Below, one piece after another: positions 7,632 through 19,082 of a stretch of 64,000 bases of DNA; within the stretch, counting starts at the first letter, position 1, and every line of letters starts with the position of its first letter. The stretch is from Leptospira sp. B5-022 (lineage in GTDB: Bacteria > Spirochaetota > Leptospiria > Leptospirales > Leptospiraceae), in NCBI RefSeq assembly GCF_000347035.1, contig NZ_ANIJ01000014.1, positions 62,001 through 126,000 of the forward strand, read 5' to 3'. Below the pieces are notes generated by a model that saw nothing but the letters and a program-made list of their open reading frames with translations, was not told the origin of the DNA and made no database searches. Position numbers and translations under genes: made by a program.

Positions 7632-8777
7632 TTAAAGAGCGCCCTTTTGCATCAATTCCAGATTCTTAATATACCTGTTCCTCTCTCCAGGATGATCCGA
7701 TTTCCCCTTAAACTCCAAACCTATCATCAAATTTTTGTCCTCATCCTTTCCCCACCAACGAATGGCGGCGGACACGGTCAATGGAGCTTGCATCTTAAAG
7801 AGAACATCCAGGATAAAGTCTTCCTGCTTAGTTAGAGTATCGATCAGATCCGGATCGTGGATCTTTACCTTAAGCCCTTTGAGAGAAGCATCCAAAACTT
7901 TAAACTTTTCAGTAGTTTTGATAGTATTCGATTCTTTGATCCGGCTCACAACCTCGTCGGAAAGTTTCCCCAGCTCCGATAAATAATCCGAACTGAAATT
8001 TTTATCCTTACTTTGTATCCATATATAACCTATAGGGATAGGCTGATCCGAATGATTTTTGTAAATGATAGGGCGGATGAGTTCCGAAACGATTTTCTGG
8101 TCCTTAAATTTTCGGATCATTGTACCGACATCTTCGTCCACCTCTTTGGAATAATCCAAACGATCCGGCCCGGATTCCGAATAAGACTTAACGTTTTGGG
8201 TATCCTCTAACAATAACGATTTGCGAGAACGTTTAACGATCTCGAACTTCCTATCCAAACCGGGTTTGAATGCTTCAATTACTATATTATCAGTGTTATT
8301 CTTTTTCAGACGGTTCTTATAATCTTCTAAATTCACTTTTATTAAAGTGGGAATATTGAACATATTCGCTTCGATCACCGTTTTAGGTGTAATTAGATTG
8401 GTAACGACTACCTTACCGTTCAAAACCGGAACTCGAGGACTTTCCCGATTCGATTTTGCAATGGCCAGTCTCTCCACCTTTAAGAGGTACAGGTCCTTCT
8501 CCGCTTTTTGAAGGAACTGACATTCTATTTCTATATACTTGGCGAGGATCTTGAATAAGGAGATCTTCTTCTCTCCCGTTTCTTCCCAATCTTCCGGCAT
8601 ACGGATTAGGATCTTTTCGTCCTCTTCCAGATACTTTTTGATAACCGCCTTTCTATCAAAAGGATAGATCTTAAGAGAAAGTTCCTGATCTAATAGATAT
8701 TTCAGAATAACATGCTTTTTCTGCTCCTTGGAAACGATATAGTCCAAAGTTCTAGAATTCCTTTCATAATATTGCAT
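7632..8777 (-). CDS. PilZ-like protein of Leptospira type (DUF1577-like)
   Basis: The 381-residue soluble protein has an N-terminal helical and beta-rich region and an RESPR sequence at 111-115, which fits the RxxxR c-di-GMP contact of PilZ domains. A C-terminal beta domain (about 290-375) carries DASLKG at 296-301, resembling the D/NxSxxG motif, and ends in IGLEFKG, typical of the last PilZ strands. The two motifs are about 180 residues apart rather than about 30, so they may belong to two domains and c-di-GMP binding is not assured. Proteins of this layout are, to my knowledge, numerous in Leptospira (DUF1577). It is convergent with the polymerase gene, one base apart. Confidence 0.65.
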   Translation of the reverse strand: MQYYERNSRTLDYIVSKEQKKHVILKYLLDQELSLKIYPFDRKAVIKKYLEEDEKILIRMPEDWEETGEKKISLFKILAKYIEIECQFLQKAEKDLYLLKVERLAIAKSNRESPRVPVLNGKVVVTNLITPKTVIEANMFNIPTLIKVNLEDYKNRLKKNNTDNIVIEAFKPGLDRKFEIVKRSRKSLLLEDTQNVKSYSESGPDRLDYSKEVDEDVGTMIRKFKDQKIVSELIRPIIYKNHSDQPIPIGYIWIQSKDKNFSSDYLSELGKLSDEVVSRIKESNTIKTTEKFKVLDASLKGLKVKIHDPDLIDTLTKQEDFILDVLFKMQAPLTVSAAIRWWGKDEDKNLMIGLEFKGKSDHPGERNRYIKNLELMQKGAL

Positions 8778-8919
8778 AATATAAATATTACTTATTTTAA
8801 TAAGCGAATTGATTCTTTTCGAATTAACCGACTCAAAATTTATTCTTTGAATGTCTTTCGATTCCTTTTTTTTAAAGAAAAATCGCTTTCCTGGGAAAAA
8901 ATTTTTTACTAAATATTAT

Positions 8920-8985
8920 CCGTTAGGGGACACTGGAGGACTATCGTATCCCTATAACGGGGGGTCTGAAACCCGGGCAAAACCC
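8920..8985. other. Run of short hairpins in a 365-bp intergenic region
   Basis: The gap at 8778-9142 has no convincing gene. Its centre holds three consecutive inverted repeats. CCGTTA at 8920-8925 pairs with TAACGG at 8955-8960, with further GGGG/CCC pairing inside. GGGT-CTGAA-ACCC lies at about 8962-8974, and GGG-caaaa-CCC at about 8975-8985. It is GC-rich within AT-rich flanks, so it may be a small RNA or a structured leader. No poly-T follows on the plus strand, and I do not recognise a riboswitch class. Confidence 0.35.
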
Positions 8986-9084
8986 ACGAAAATGTAAGTT
9001 TTATTTATGTTTCTGTAAATCGGTAGATTATATCGGATACAAAACTAATTCCATCTTACGAAAAAATTTTTCCTAATTAATCGG

Positions 9085-9113
9085 TTGACTAGTTTAAATT
9101 ATGGAAATAAATT
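9085..9113 (+). promoter_or_regulatory. Sigma70-type promoter of the Cys-rich secreted protein
   Basis: TTGACT at 9085-9090 and TAAATT at 9108-9113 are separated by 17 bases. The gene start at 9143 is 29 bases further, with a GGGGA ribosome binding site before the ATG. Position, spacing and -35 quality are good; the -10 is moderate. Confidence 0.55.
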
Positions 9114-9142
9114 ATTAATCCAATTTCGGATTTGGGGAATCT

Positions 9143-9442
9143 ATGAAAAAACTGATCATTGTCCAGCTTCTTATCTTGGCCTTCTCCGCTCATTCTAAAC
9201 TTGGTCTCTACGCGGATGGATGTTATATCTGTAGCTCCGGTTCGAGCTCCAATTGTAGGGATTATTGCAGTTATTCCGGCTCGGATACTTCCGAAAACCG
9301 CAAAAAATGCGAGAAATCGGGATGTAAGATCGGGGGAACGGCAAGCTGTCCTACCGCCGTAAATTATAAAGTCTGTTCTGCTTCCATTTTCGATCCTCCT
9401 ATCGATAAGAAAAGTTACCTAGCATCCCTTCTCGCTAAATAG
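9143..9442 (+). CDS. Small secreted eight-cysteine protein
   Basis: The 99-residue protein begins with a Sec signal peptide (MKKLIIVQLLILAFSAHS, cleavage probably near residue 18-25). The mature part carries eight cysteines (27, 30, 38, 42, 56, 61, 69, 78), so four disulfides are possible. It is rich in Ser, Gly and Asp between them. There is no lipobox, because the first Cys follows a polar segment. It has its own promoter, a good ribosome binding site (GGGGA seven bases upstream) and a terminator, so it is monocistronic. I do not recognise a family. A disulfide-stabilised periplasmic or extracellular protein is inferred. Confidence 0.75.
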   Translation: MKKLIIVQLLILAFSAHSKLGLYADGCYICSSGSSSNCRDYCSYSGSDTSENRKKCEKSGCKIGGTASCPTAVNYKVCSASIFDPPIDKKSYLASLLAK

Positions 9443-9450
9443 CTTCGAAT

Positions 9451-9469
9451 CCCGGGGTGTCCCCCCGGG
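9451..9469. terminator. GC-rich terminator between convergent genes
   Basis: CCCGGGG at 9451-9457 pairs with CCCCGGG at 9463-9469 around a five-base loop, followed by GTCTTTTC on the plus strand. It lies ten bases after the Cys-rich protein stop and just beyond the end of the convergent lipoprotein gene. Confidence 0.75.
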
Positions 9470-9478
9470 TGTCTTTTC

Positions 9479-10291
9479 TTATTTCAGAGTGTTTATAAAA
9501 TCGATTAGATCGGCACTGATTTTTGGAGCACTCGCCTCGAATACCATAGGCGGATTCGTACCGAGTGTCGGGCTAAACATTCCAAGACATTCCAAACTTC
9601 CTATTCCACATTCCTTTGGATTAGGAGAGATCCATAATGCCCTCCATACTGAGTAATTATTATCATATTCCAGTTCTTTTATAAGATTTAAGTTTTTATC
9701 ATATACAAGGACTTTTGTATTCGCTGCATACGCTTCGTAGGAAGGGAGAATTCCTAACGTTGCCACACTGAAGAGACTAGAAAAGATTGTTACAAAGTTT
9801 AAACCTATGTTCCTAGACTTTTCAAAAACTGGATAGTGCAGTCCCATAATATAGTAATCGTAGGGGAGATTTTTGAAGGAGTAAGTGTAATTTTCCCCTG
9901 TTTTTGAGATCTCCAAAAACTTTTCCAGCTCCTTGATCCCGGTAGGTCCGGTTACTTCTAAAAATGCTTTTACGAATTTCGAAATCCTCTCCGAAGAGAG
10001 ATCCTTTCTGATTCCGTTCGGTTTATTTTCGCCAGGGATTGGAAAACTTCCTCCAATAGGTTCTTTGATCGTGCGGGAATACGGATCGGAAAGGGCTTCA
10101 AAGTCCACTGTCCCATCCGGATTTTTTAACTTAGTCGATTTGAACGTATTAAAACCTAAGTAAGCGATCCTGAATTTTTTAGTAGGTTGTTTTGTTGGAG
10201 TTCCTACTTCGCTGGTTTGGGTAAGCGAATATCTAGAAGCGCAGGCGTTGGATAAAATTAGAATGAAGATAGAGAAAACCAGTAAACGCAT
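9479..10291 (-). CDS. Putative lipoprotein of unknown function
   Basis: The 270-residue protein starts with a lipoprotein signal peptide ending LILSNAC, with the lipidated Cys at 17. The mature part is a mixed alpha/beta domain with a hydrophobic segment near 168-190 (IGLNFVTIFSSLFSVATLGILPSYEAY), which may be membrane-associated. The C-terminal part ends in SADLIDFINTLK. It contains KKFRIAYLGFNTFKSTK near residues 39-55, which looks like the first strand of a folded domain. No family was recognised. It shares its terminator with the convergent Cys-rich gene. A periplasmic or outer-membrane lipoprotein is inferred from the signal alone. Confidence 0.7.
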   Translation of the reverse strand: MRLLVFSIFILILSNACASRYSLTQTSEVGTPTKQPTKKFRIAYLGFNTFKSTKLKNPDGTVDFEALSDPYSRTIKEPIGGSFPIPGENKPNGIRKDLSSERISKFVKAFLEVTGPTGIKELEKFLEISKTGENYTYSFKNLPYDYYIMGLHYPVFEKSRNIGLNFVTIFSSLFSVATLGILPSYEAYAANTKVLVYDKNLNLIKELEYDNNYSVWRALWISPNPKECGIGSLECLGMFSPTLGTNPPMVFEASAPKISADLIDFINTLK

Positions 10292-10359
10292 TTGGAAACC
10301 CTAAACGAATTTCCGGGAAGATTCCAGTAAAAAATTTACTTCGTTTAGGAATTCAAATC

Positions 10360-10773
10360 TCAAACTTCTTCTTTCGAAGGGAGAAAGACCAAAACAAGGC
10401 CGCATAAAGCGGTCACTAAAGTTACCGGAGTGAATACGATAGTTTCTGTCGCGTTCAAAGAAAAAATATTTCCCAGGGTATTTAAAGAAAAGATCGCGAT
10501 CATGATCCAAAGTAATATCCGAACAATCGATTTAGGAACTGGCAGTTTGATATATTCTGAATCGAGTGCGATCACTGCTAAAAAGATAAAATTTAGAAGA
10601 ATGGAAATCGATTCAAAAACGACCATCTGTTCCCATGTTTCCAATCTCCCTCCCCATACTATGGAAAAAGGGACCACGCCGGAAATGATGATCGTATGAA
10701 AAATAATGGAACAGGAAAAAAATAGAAGGAGTAAACCTGCCGCGGATTTTCTGATCAGTATCTTTTTATTCAT
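10360..10773 (-). CDS. Small four-helix integral membrane protein
   Basis: The ATG at 10773 is preceded by GGTGGAG, so I prefer it to the in-frame start 12 codons upstream. The resulting 137-residue protein has four hydrophobic helices separated by short loops. It ends in a charged tail (LPSKEEV). There is no signal for enzymatic activity and I do not recognise a family. It lies downstream of the alternative complex III operon but behind that operon's terminator, so it is probably transcribed separately. Function unknown. Confidence 0.65.
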   Translation of the reverse strand: MNKKILIRKSAAGLLLLFFSCSIIFHTIIISGVVPFSIVWGGRLETWEQMVVFESISILLNFIFLAVIALDSEYIKLPVPKSIVRILLWIMIAIFSLNTLGNIFSLNATETIVFTPVTLVTALCGLVLVFLPSKEEV

Positions 10774-10793
10774 ACTCCACCTTCTCGTTTTAC

Positions 10794-10829
10794 AAAAAAA
10801 ATCCCCCAACGAATCGAATCCGGAGGGGG
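10794..10829 (-). terminator. Rho-independent terminator of the alternative complex III operon
   Basis: Read on the minus strand, CCCCC (10829-10825) and GGGGG (10807-10803) enclose a 17-base loop with some inner pairing. The stem is followed by an eight-base T run (10801-10794). It lies about 40 bases after the stop of the SH3-like lipoprotein gene. Confidence 0.7.
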
Positions 10830-10868
10830 TTTTGTGAATTTTGAAACGGATAAAAGAACGTTCTTCTT

Positions 10869-11393
10869 TTACTTTTTCAGCTCAGGCGCCAGATCTGCCA
10901 GAGGAACCTTATCTTTCGGAAGGTTTCTGTAGATATCATATTCGAATCCGTCTGCAGATTTTCCTTTTGCATCAGGGCCTGCATTTGGATCGTTTTTATA
11001 ATTATATCTATCTCTGTCCTCTCTGTCCAAGAAAGGTTTATAATCGGAACGATATCCCCATGTGAAAACGGAATCTTCCGGATTCTGAGAGACTACCAGA
11101 CAAACCGGATCGACCCAACCCTCGTTTTTTTCGGTCTTGATTCGGACCAATTTTTTTGCGATATAATAATGGTTCCTATAATCGTAAACCTTTACTACTG
11201 TTCCGACTGGGAGGAGTTCTATTTGAACGGAACCAGGTTGCTCGTCGGAAAGAATTCCGACTTTCGGATCTAATTTATCTTTTTCTAATGTAGGACAATT
11301 GATATTCCCTACGATTTGAGCGGTGTTGGAGCAAGCTCCCAAAAAGAGAGCTGCAATTCCGAGGATCGTAATATTTAATGCTAATTTTTTCAT
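10869..11393 (-). CDS. SH3-like lipoprotein at the end of the alternative complex III operon
   Basis: The 174-residue protein has a lipoprotein signal (LFLGAC, Cys 21). Residues about 50-100 read like a bacterial SH3 domain: LPVGTVVKVYD, a variable loop, then KLVRIKTEKNEGWVDPVCL. The C-terminal tail is Asp-, Lys- and Pro-rich. It starts 11 bases after the ActF stop on the same strand and precedes a strong terminator, so it is probably the last gene of the operon. SH3b domains often bind peptides or cell wall. A periplasmic accessory to the complex is inferred from position only. It is not recognisably ActG. Confidence 0.7.
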   Translation of the reverse strand: MKKLALNITILGIAALFLGACSNTAQIVGNINCPTLEKDKLDPKVGILSDEQPGSVQIELLPVGTVVKVYDYRNHYYIAKKLVRIKTEKNEGWVDPVCLVVSQNPEDSVFTWGYRSDYKPFLDREDRDRYNYKNDPNAGPDAKGKSADGFEYDIYRNLPKDKVPLADLAPELKK

Positions 11394-11404
11394 GATCCTT
11401 TTCC

Positions 11405-12628
11405 TTATTGGTGATGGTGTAAGGCGTCTTCCAATCTCGGATCTCCCACCGGGATCAAAGGAGCTTTTTCCAATCTTTTCAAAACTACCAGACCGAATAA
11501 TCCGATCGTCCCAACCACTGCTCCTAAAGATACCAGATATCCTCCGAAGGAGAAATCCACAAAATTAGCAGGATAAACCAACCAGAAAATTTCTGTAGCT
11601 TGAGTGAAAACCACCCAAAGAGCGACTTTCACTAAAAAGTCGATATCTCTTTTGTTCGGACGGTTTAACAGAAGTAAGAAAGGAACCGCAAACTTGATAG
11701 CAGGCAATGCCAGAGTCAGATATTCCCATCCGCCCGTCAGTCTTTGCTCATAGAAGAAAGTTTCTTCCGGAATGGAAGCATACCAGATTAACATGAACTG
11801 AGAGAAACCGACGTAAGCCCAGAATACGGTGAAACCGAGAAGGAATTTTCCTAAGTCGTGGATATGGTTTTCGTTCACCAGGTTTCCTAAAAATCCCTTC
11901 TTCTTCAAATAATACGCCATGATTATGAAAGAAGAAAGTCCTGCCTGATAAGCTCCTGCAAAGCAGTAAACTCCGAACATGGTGGAGAACCAGTGTGGAG
12001 TAAGAGACATTACCAACATGATGGAAACTAAAGAGAAAGAAAGAGCGAAGAATATGATATATCCTCCGGCTAACTTTGCATTGAACTGCGTATGTGCTAC
12101 GTCTTTGTCGCCGTCCTGAGCTACGGATTTCTTATAGAATAAGTATCCAAACCCGGACCAAGCTACCCCTAAAACTACGATCATCACGGAGAAAAATCCG
12201 ATGTTTAAGAGCGGTTTTTTATGTTTTAGAAGTTTATCAGCTTCTACAGCTTCTGCGTGAGTCCACTCATAAAGATCATGAGCTCCAAAGATCAGGACGA
12301 GAAGAAGGACCGCTGCAACAGGAACAAATAGTCCATAGGTTTCGGAAATTCTACGCAGAGTTACCGGCCAATGAGCCCCAGTGATATGTGCCAATGAGGT
12401 AAAGAAGATCCCTGCAAGAGTAATTCCCAAAATGAAGAATACACCGACCAGATACGCGGACCAAGCAGGATTGGAATGTCCACCTTCATGACGAAGTTCC
12501 GGATGTCCAAGACCGAAGGCCGCAACACCTATACTTGCCAAACCTACTAAGATCATTCCGACCAGAGCGTTTCTGGTTTTGGAATCCAACTTAAAGTTGA
12601 TTAAGTTTTGTTCTACTTTAACTTCCAT
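11405..12628 (-). CDS. actF: Alternative complex III subunit ActF (quinol-binding NrfD-like membrane protein)
   Basis: The 407-residue protein has about ten transmembrane helices. It begins with a hydrophilic tail and ends in a His-rich ALHHHQ tail. Characteristic segments are FFTSLAHITGAHWPVTLRRISE near residue 75 and the WAYVGFSQFMLIWYASIPEETFFY region near 275, both seen in the second NrfD-like subunit of ACIII. In the family it anchors the complex and helps form the quinol site in the cytoplasmic membrane. Its ATG overlaps the ActE stop by one base. Assignment rests on operon order as well as sequence. Confidence 0.88.
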   Translation of the reverse strand: MEVKVEQNLINFKLDSKTRNALVGMILVGLASIGVAAFGLGHPELRHEGGHSNPAWSAYLVGVFFILGITLAGIFFTSLAHITGAHWPVTLRRISETYGLFVPVAAVLLLVLIFGAHDLYEWTHAEAVEADKLLKHKKPLLNIGFFSVMIVVLGVAWSGFGYLFYKKSVAQDGDKDVAHTQFNAKLAGGYIIFFALSFSLVSIMLVMSLTPHWFSTMFGVYCFAGAYQAGLSSFIIMAYYLKKKGFLGNLVNENHIHDLGKFLLGFTVFWAYVGFSQFMLIWYASIPEETFFYEQRLTGGWEYLTLALPAIKFAVPFLLLLNRPNKRDIDFLVKVALWVVFTQATEIFWLVYPANFVDFSFGGYLVSLGAVVGTIGLFGLVVLKRLEKAPLIPVGDPRLEDALHHHQ

Positions 12629-13227
12629 TATTTGCCAGCCGTTCTATTGTCGTATTCTTGTAATTTACGAACATATAATATGATTTTCCAACGATCCTCG
12701 GGAAGAACTTGAGAAGCGTAACTTTTCATAGCTCCTTTTCCTTCGGTGATGATATGGTAGATCTGTCCGTCGGAATAGGCCTTAGCACTTGCAGATGTCA
12801 GCGCTGCCATAGGGCTTCCGTCGGCCTGAGCCATATTCAAACGTGGAGCAGGACCTACAACGGTTCCGTTTCCTTGTCCTCTAACACCGTGACAAGGGCT
12901 ACAATACGTTTGGTATTTGATCTCCCCTTTTTGAAGAGTAGCCAGATCTCCCTTGATAGGATTCGCAAGTCCTTTATTAGGAAGAGCATCCAGAGATTGT
13001 GTCCAACCCGCATACTCATAAGGGTAATATCCCTGTGGAACTGCTCCTACAGGAGGCAAACGTAAGGAAGTATTGTTCGGAAAATTAGAATCCGCTTCCT
13101 GAGCCTCTCTTGCTGGAGAATCGGCCATGTCCGGCATATACTCCATAGGAGGAGTCTTAGACTCGCAGTTCCATAGGATCAAACCTGCGAGAGAAAGAGC
13201 AAAAATTCTTTGCAGTGAAATCATCAA
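12628..13227 (-). CDS. actE: Alternative complex III subunit ActE (monohaem cytochrome c lipoprotein)
   Basis: The 199-residue protein has a lipoprotein signal (LILWNC, Cys 21) and a single class I cytochrome c domain, with CSPCH at 109-113 followed by GVRGQGNG. An axial methionine is likely in GKGAMKSYA in the C-terminal half. The linker between residues 25 and 75 is polar and Pro-rich. In ACIII, ActE passes electrons from the core toward the periplasmic acceptor, cytochrome c or an oxidase. It sits between actD and actF with eight bases to actD, in the usual order. Confidence 0.9.
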   Translation of the reverse strand: MMISLQRIFALSLAGLILWNCESKTPPMEYMPDMADSPAREAQEADSNFPNNTSLRLPPVGAVPQGYYPYEYAGWTQSLDALPNKGLANPIKGDLATLQKGEIKYQTYCSPCHGVRGQGNGTVVGPAPRLNMAQADGSPMAALTSASAKAYSDGQIYHIITEGKGAMKSYASQVLPEDRWKIILYVRKLQEYDNRTAGK

Positions 13228-13234
13228 AATTCTC

Positions 13235-13786
13235 CTATTTCACCGTCTCGACATGTTTAGAGCCGAGGCCTTTGATAAAGTCGGTCACTGAACCTTCTGA
13301 ATAATTCGCTGAGTTGGATGGGATCCAAAGTGCAAATTTGTCGGTAGTGATGTCCGGATGTAAAACCTTACGACCGGTTTTTGGAAGTTTAGCCAGGAAG
13401 AACAAAGCTGCAGCTGTGGAAATTCCAGCCATGAACACTGTAAACTCGAATGTGATCGGAATATACGCAAACCAAGCGTTGAAACTTTTTCCGGAAATAT
13501 TGATCGGCCAATCGTATTTATGAGTTAAATACTGCATGGAGAAACCGGTGATACATCCAAAAAGTCCCATGAAGAAGGTCACCCAAGGAAGTCCGGAACG
13601 AGGAAGACCCATTGCGTCATCCAGTCCATGCACAGGATACGGAGTAAAACAATCGAAGTTGGTGTAACCCTTCTCCTTTGTTTTTTGAGCCGCGTCTAGG
13701 ATCTGAGCGGGAGTATCGAATAATCCGAAAACTCCATGTTCTGTTTCTTCGAAAGTATGGAATTGTTCTTTCTTAGGAGTATACAT
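13235..13786 (-). CDS. actD: Alternative complex III subunit ActD (DUF3341 membrane protein)
   Basis: The 183-residue protein has a cytoplasmic N-terminal domain resembling GVFGLFDTPAQILDAAQ with the FDCFTPYPVHGLDDAMG motif (about 44-60), typical of DUF3341. Two transmembrane helices follow (about 68-90 and 112-132), and a C-terminal periplasmic or cytoplasmic tail of about 45 residues. ActD is a structural subunit without cofactors. Its start overlaps the actC stop by one base, so the two are translationally coupled. Confidence 0.9.
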   Translation of the reverse strand: MYTPKKEQFHTFEETEHGVFGLFDTPAQILDAAQKTKEKGYTNFDCFTPYPVHGLDDAMGLPRSGLPWVTFFMGLFGCITGFSMQYLTHKYDWPINISGKSFNAWFAYIPITFEFTVFMAGISTAAALFFLAKLPKTGRKVLHPDITTDKFALWIPSNSANYSEGSVTDFIKGLGSKHVETVK

Positions 13787-15159
13787 TAATGATGACCTCC
13801 ATCTTTATGAGGCATTACAGTTTTCACCTCTGCGATCGCGATCACAGGAAGTAATCTACAGAAGAGAAGGAACATAGTGAAGAAGATACCGAAGGTTCCG
13901 AGCAACATCATAAAATCGTAAACCGTCGGAATGTATTTATCCCAGCTGGAAGGTAAGAAGTCCGCGTGTAATGTCATTACGATCACGAAACGTTCGAACC
14001 ACATACCGATGTTTACGATGATAGAAACGATGAACATCACAGGGATACTGTTTCTAAGTTTTTTAGACCAGAACACCTGAGGAGCAAATACGTTACAGCT
14101 AAACATGATGAAGTATGCCCATCCGTAAGGTCCGAATGCCCTGTTAACAAAGGTAAATCCTTCGTATTCGTTTCCGGAATACCAAGCCATGAAGAACTCG
14201 GTGGAATAAGCAAGACCTACGATCAAACCGGTAACCATAATCACTTTGTTCATGTTTTCCAAGTGTTTCATGGTGATATAATCTTTCAGCTGGAAGACTT
14301 CCCTTGCGATTACCATCAGGGTAACCACCATCGCGAATCCGGAGAAAATCGCACCGGCAACGAAGTAAGGAGGGAAGATTGTAGTGTGCCATCCCGGAAC
14401 GATGGAAACCGCGAAGTCGAAGGATACGATCGTGTGCACCGAAAGAACCAGAGGTGTGGACAAAGCGGCGAGGATCATCGCAACAGTCTCTAAGTGAGAC
14501 CATGCTTTGTTGGACCCGACCCATCCGAAGGAAAGAATATCATATACTTTTCTGCGAATAGGAGTTGTCGCTCTATCTCTTACAGCAGCGATATCCGGGA
14601 TCAAACCGATATACCAGAAAACAAGAGAGATACTCAAATAAGTGGAAACTGCAAAAGTATCCCAGATCAGCGGAGATCTGAAGTTCACCCAAAGAGGTCC
14701 TCTTTCATTCGGATAAGGGAATAACCAGAATCCCATCCAAGGACGTCCGATGTGGATGATCAAAGTGGATGCAGCAGTTAATACCGCAAAGATGGTCATC
14801 GCTTCTGCTGCACGGTTAATACCGGTTCTCCACTCTTGGCGGAACAGATAAAGAACCGCAGAGATCAGAGTTCCTGCGTGACCGATACCGATCCAGAATA
14901 CGAAGTTAACGATAAAAAATCCCCAACCCACAGGATTGTTAATCCCTAGGATATAAAGACCTTCGTATACCAAGTATCCGATGATACCTAAATCGATTAC
15001 GGTAATGGTAAGAGCCAGAATGAAAGCCTTCCACCACAAGGAAGTGGGGAAAGCTTCTACCGGCTTGAGGATATCCTCTGTGACATCACGGACGGATTTC
15101 CCGCCGGTGACTAAAGGTTGGATATCCAGGGCTTCTTTGATTGCGTTAGGTATAGACAT
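13786..15159 (-). CDS. actC: Alternative complex III subunit ActC (NrfD-like quinol oxidising subunit)
   Basis: The 457-residue protein has about ten transmembrane helices and NrfD/PsrC-like character. Signatures include [25 protein letters not shown] near residue 90 with its conserved His, [20 protein letters not shown] near 135 and [21 protein letters not shown] near 245. In ACIII, ActC forms a quinol site facing ActB. It follows actB by 20 bases and overlaps actD. The Met-rich, His-rich tail ends at MPHKDGGHH. Confidence 0.92.
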   Translation of the reverse strand: MSIPNAIKEALDIQPLVTGGKSVRDVTEDILKPVEAFPTSLWWKAFILALTITVIDLGIIGYLVYEGLYILGINNPVGWGFFIVNFVFWIGIGHAGTLISAVLYLFRQEWRTGINRAAEAMTIFAVLTAASTLIIHIGRPWMGFWLFPYPNERGPLWVNFRSPLIWDTFAVSTYLSISLVFWYIGLIPDIAAVRDRATTPIRRKVYDILSFGWVGSNKAWSHLETVAMILAALSTPLVLSVHTIVSFDFAVSIVPGWHTTIFPPYFVAGAIFSGFAMVVTLMVIAREVFQLKDYITMKHLENMNKVIMVTGLIVGLAYSTEFFMAWYSGNEYEGFTFVNRAFGPYGWAYFIMFSCNVFAPQVFWSKKLRNSIPVMFIVSIIVNIGMWFERFVIVMTLHADFLPSSWDKYIPTVYDFMMLLGTFGIFFTMFLLFCRLLPVIAIAEVKTVMPHKDGGHH

Positions 15160-15179
15160 AGCGCTTTAATTACTCCGGA

Positions 15180-18242
<3,063 letters not shown>

Positions 18243-18261
18243 CTGTTATGCTATCTCCTGA

Positions 18262-18768
18262 TTATCTGTGACAGGTGGAACAGTCGGTGGGAGCGTTGTT
18301 CTCCCGGTGGCAGTTGATACAGTATCCCATATTCAGGGATGCTACCTGCTTGACCTTGACCATTTCAGCTACATTGCCGTGGCATTGAGAACAATCCACG
18401 CCTCTTGAGATATGGCGAGAGTGATTGAACTGAACATGATCCGGAAGGTCATGGATTTTCACCCACTCGATCGGTTTCTTGTTCGAGTAACTTTCGCTCA
18501 AAAATTTAATATCTGGGCTGTTCTTTGCAACAAGCGAGTGACAGTTCATACAAGTTGAAGTATTCGGAACCGTTGCGTGAGCGCTTGTTTCTACACCAGT
18601 GTGACAATAACGACAGTCTATCTTATTATCACCTGCGTGAATCTTGTGGTTAAAAGGTATAGGCTGATCCGGAGAGTAGCCTACATATTTGGAGGGAGAA
18701 AAAATCAGGTAAGCCACTGCTGCAATAGCAATAAGCGGAACCGAAAGTTTCAAAGCTTTCTTATTCAT
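18262..18768 (-). CDS. actA: Alternative complex III subunit ActA (pentahaem cytochrome c)
   Basis: The 168-residue protein has one N-terminal membrane anchor (about 8-24) and five CxxCH haem sites: 52-56, 73-77, 126-130, 150-154 and 163-167. Extra histidines such as H41, H44 and those at 116-119 can serve as second axial ligands. In ACIII, ActA is the multihaem wire docked on ActB. It is the first gene of the operon, with 19 bases to actB. The upstream spacer of about 300 bp to the divergent nuclease gene must hold the operon promoter, but I could not place it with confidence. Confidence 0.93.
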   Translation of the reverse strand: MNKKALKLSVPLIAIAAVAYLIFSPSKYVGYSPDQPIPFNHKIHAGDNKIDCRYCHTGVETSAHATVPNTSTCMNCHSLVAKNSPDIKFLSESYSNKKPIEWVKIHDLPDHVQFNHSRHISRGVDCSQCHGNVAEMVKVKQVASLNMGYCINCHRENNAPTDCSTCHR

Positions 18769-19082
18769 TCGTGAGAAGTCCCGTGGGTTCCAAAATAAGG
18801 TTTGGGAACAAGGATTTTGGCTTCGGTTAAAATTGCAAGTAAACGCCTAAAAACACGATTGGTTTGGCGATTTCTTGCATTTTTCTTTGAGACTTAGTAT
18901 CAATTAAATGGATACAATTTGTACTTAATATGGTCTTTTTTTAGAAGTTAAAAGATCTCGGATACAAAACCTAAGTTTATGATAGATATGATCAGAACGA
19001 TCGTTCTTTACATTCCGAAAATTCCTGGATTTACCTTTTATACTTCGCTAAAATACGAATTCAAAAATCAAATTTGGAAAGT
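18769..19082. other. Intergenic region upstream of actA and of the divergent EEP gene
   Basis: About 310 bp without a gene. It is AT-rich and should contain both divergent promoters. The only distinct element is a perfect 14-bp palindrome, AGAACGATCGTTCT at 18994-19007, about 76 bp upstream of the EEP gene start, which looks like a repressor site. I found no clear -35/-10 pair. Confidence 0.35.

Noticed and set aside
8920..8985. A known riboswitch, for example c-di-GMP or cobalamin type
   Set aside because: I compared the conserved core words I remember for these classes and none fits; only generic hairpins are supported.
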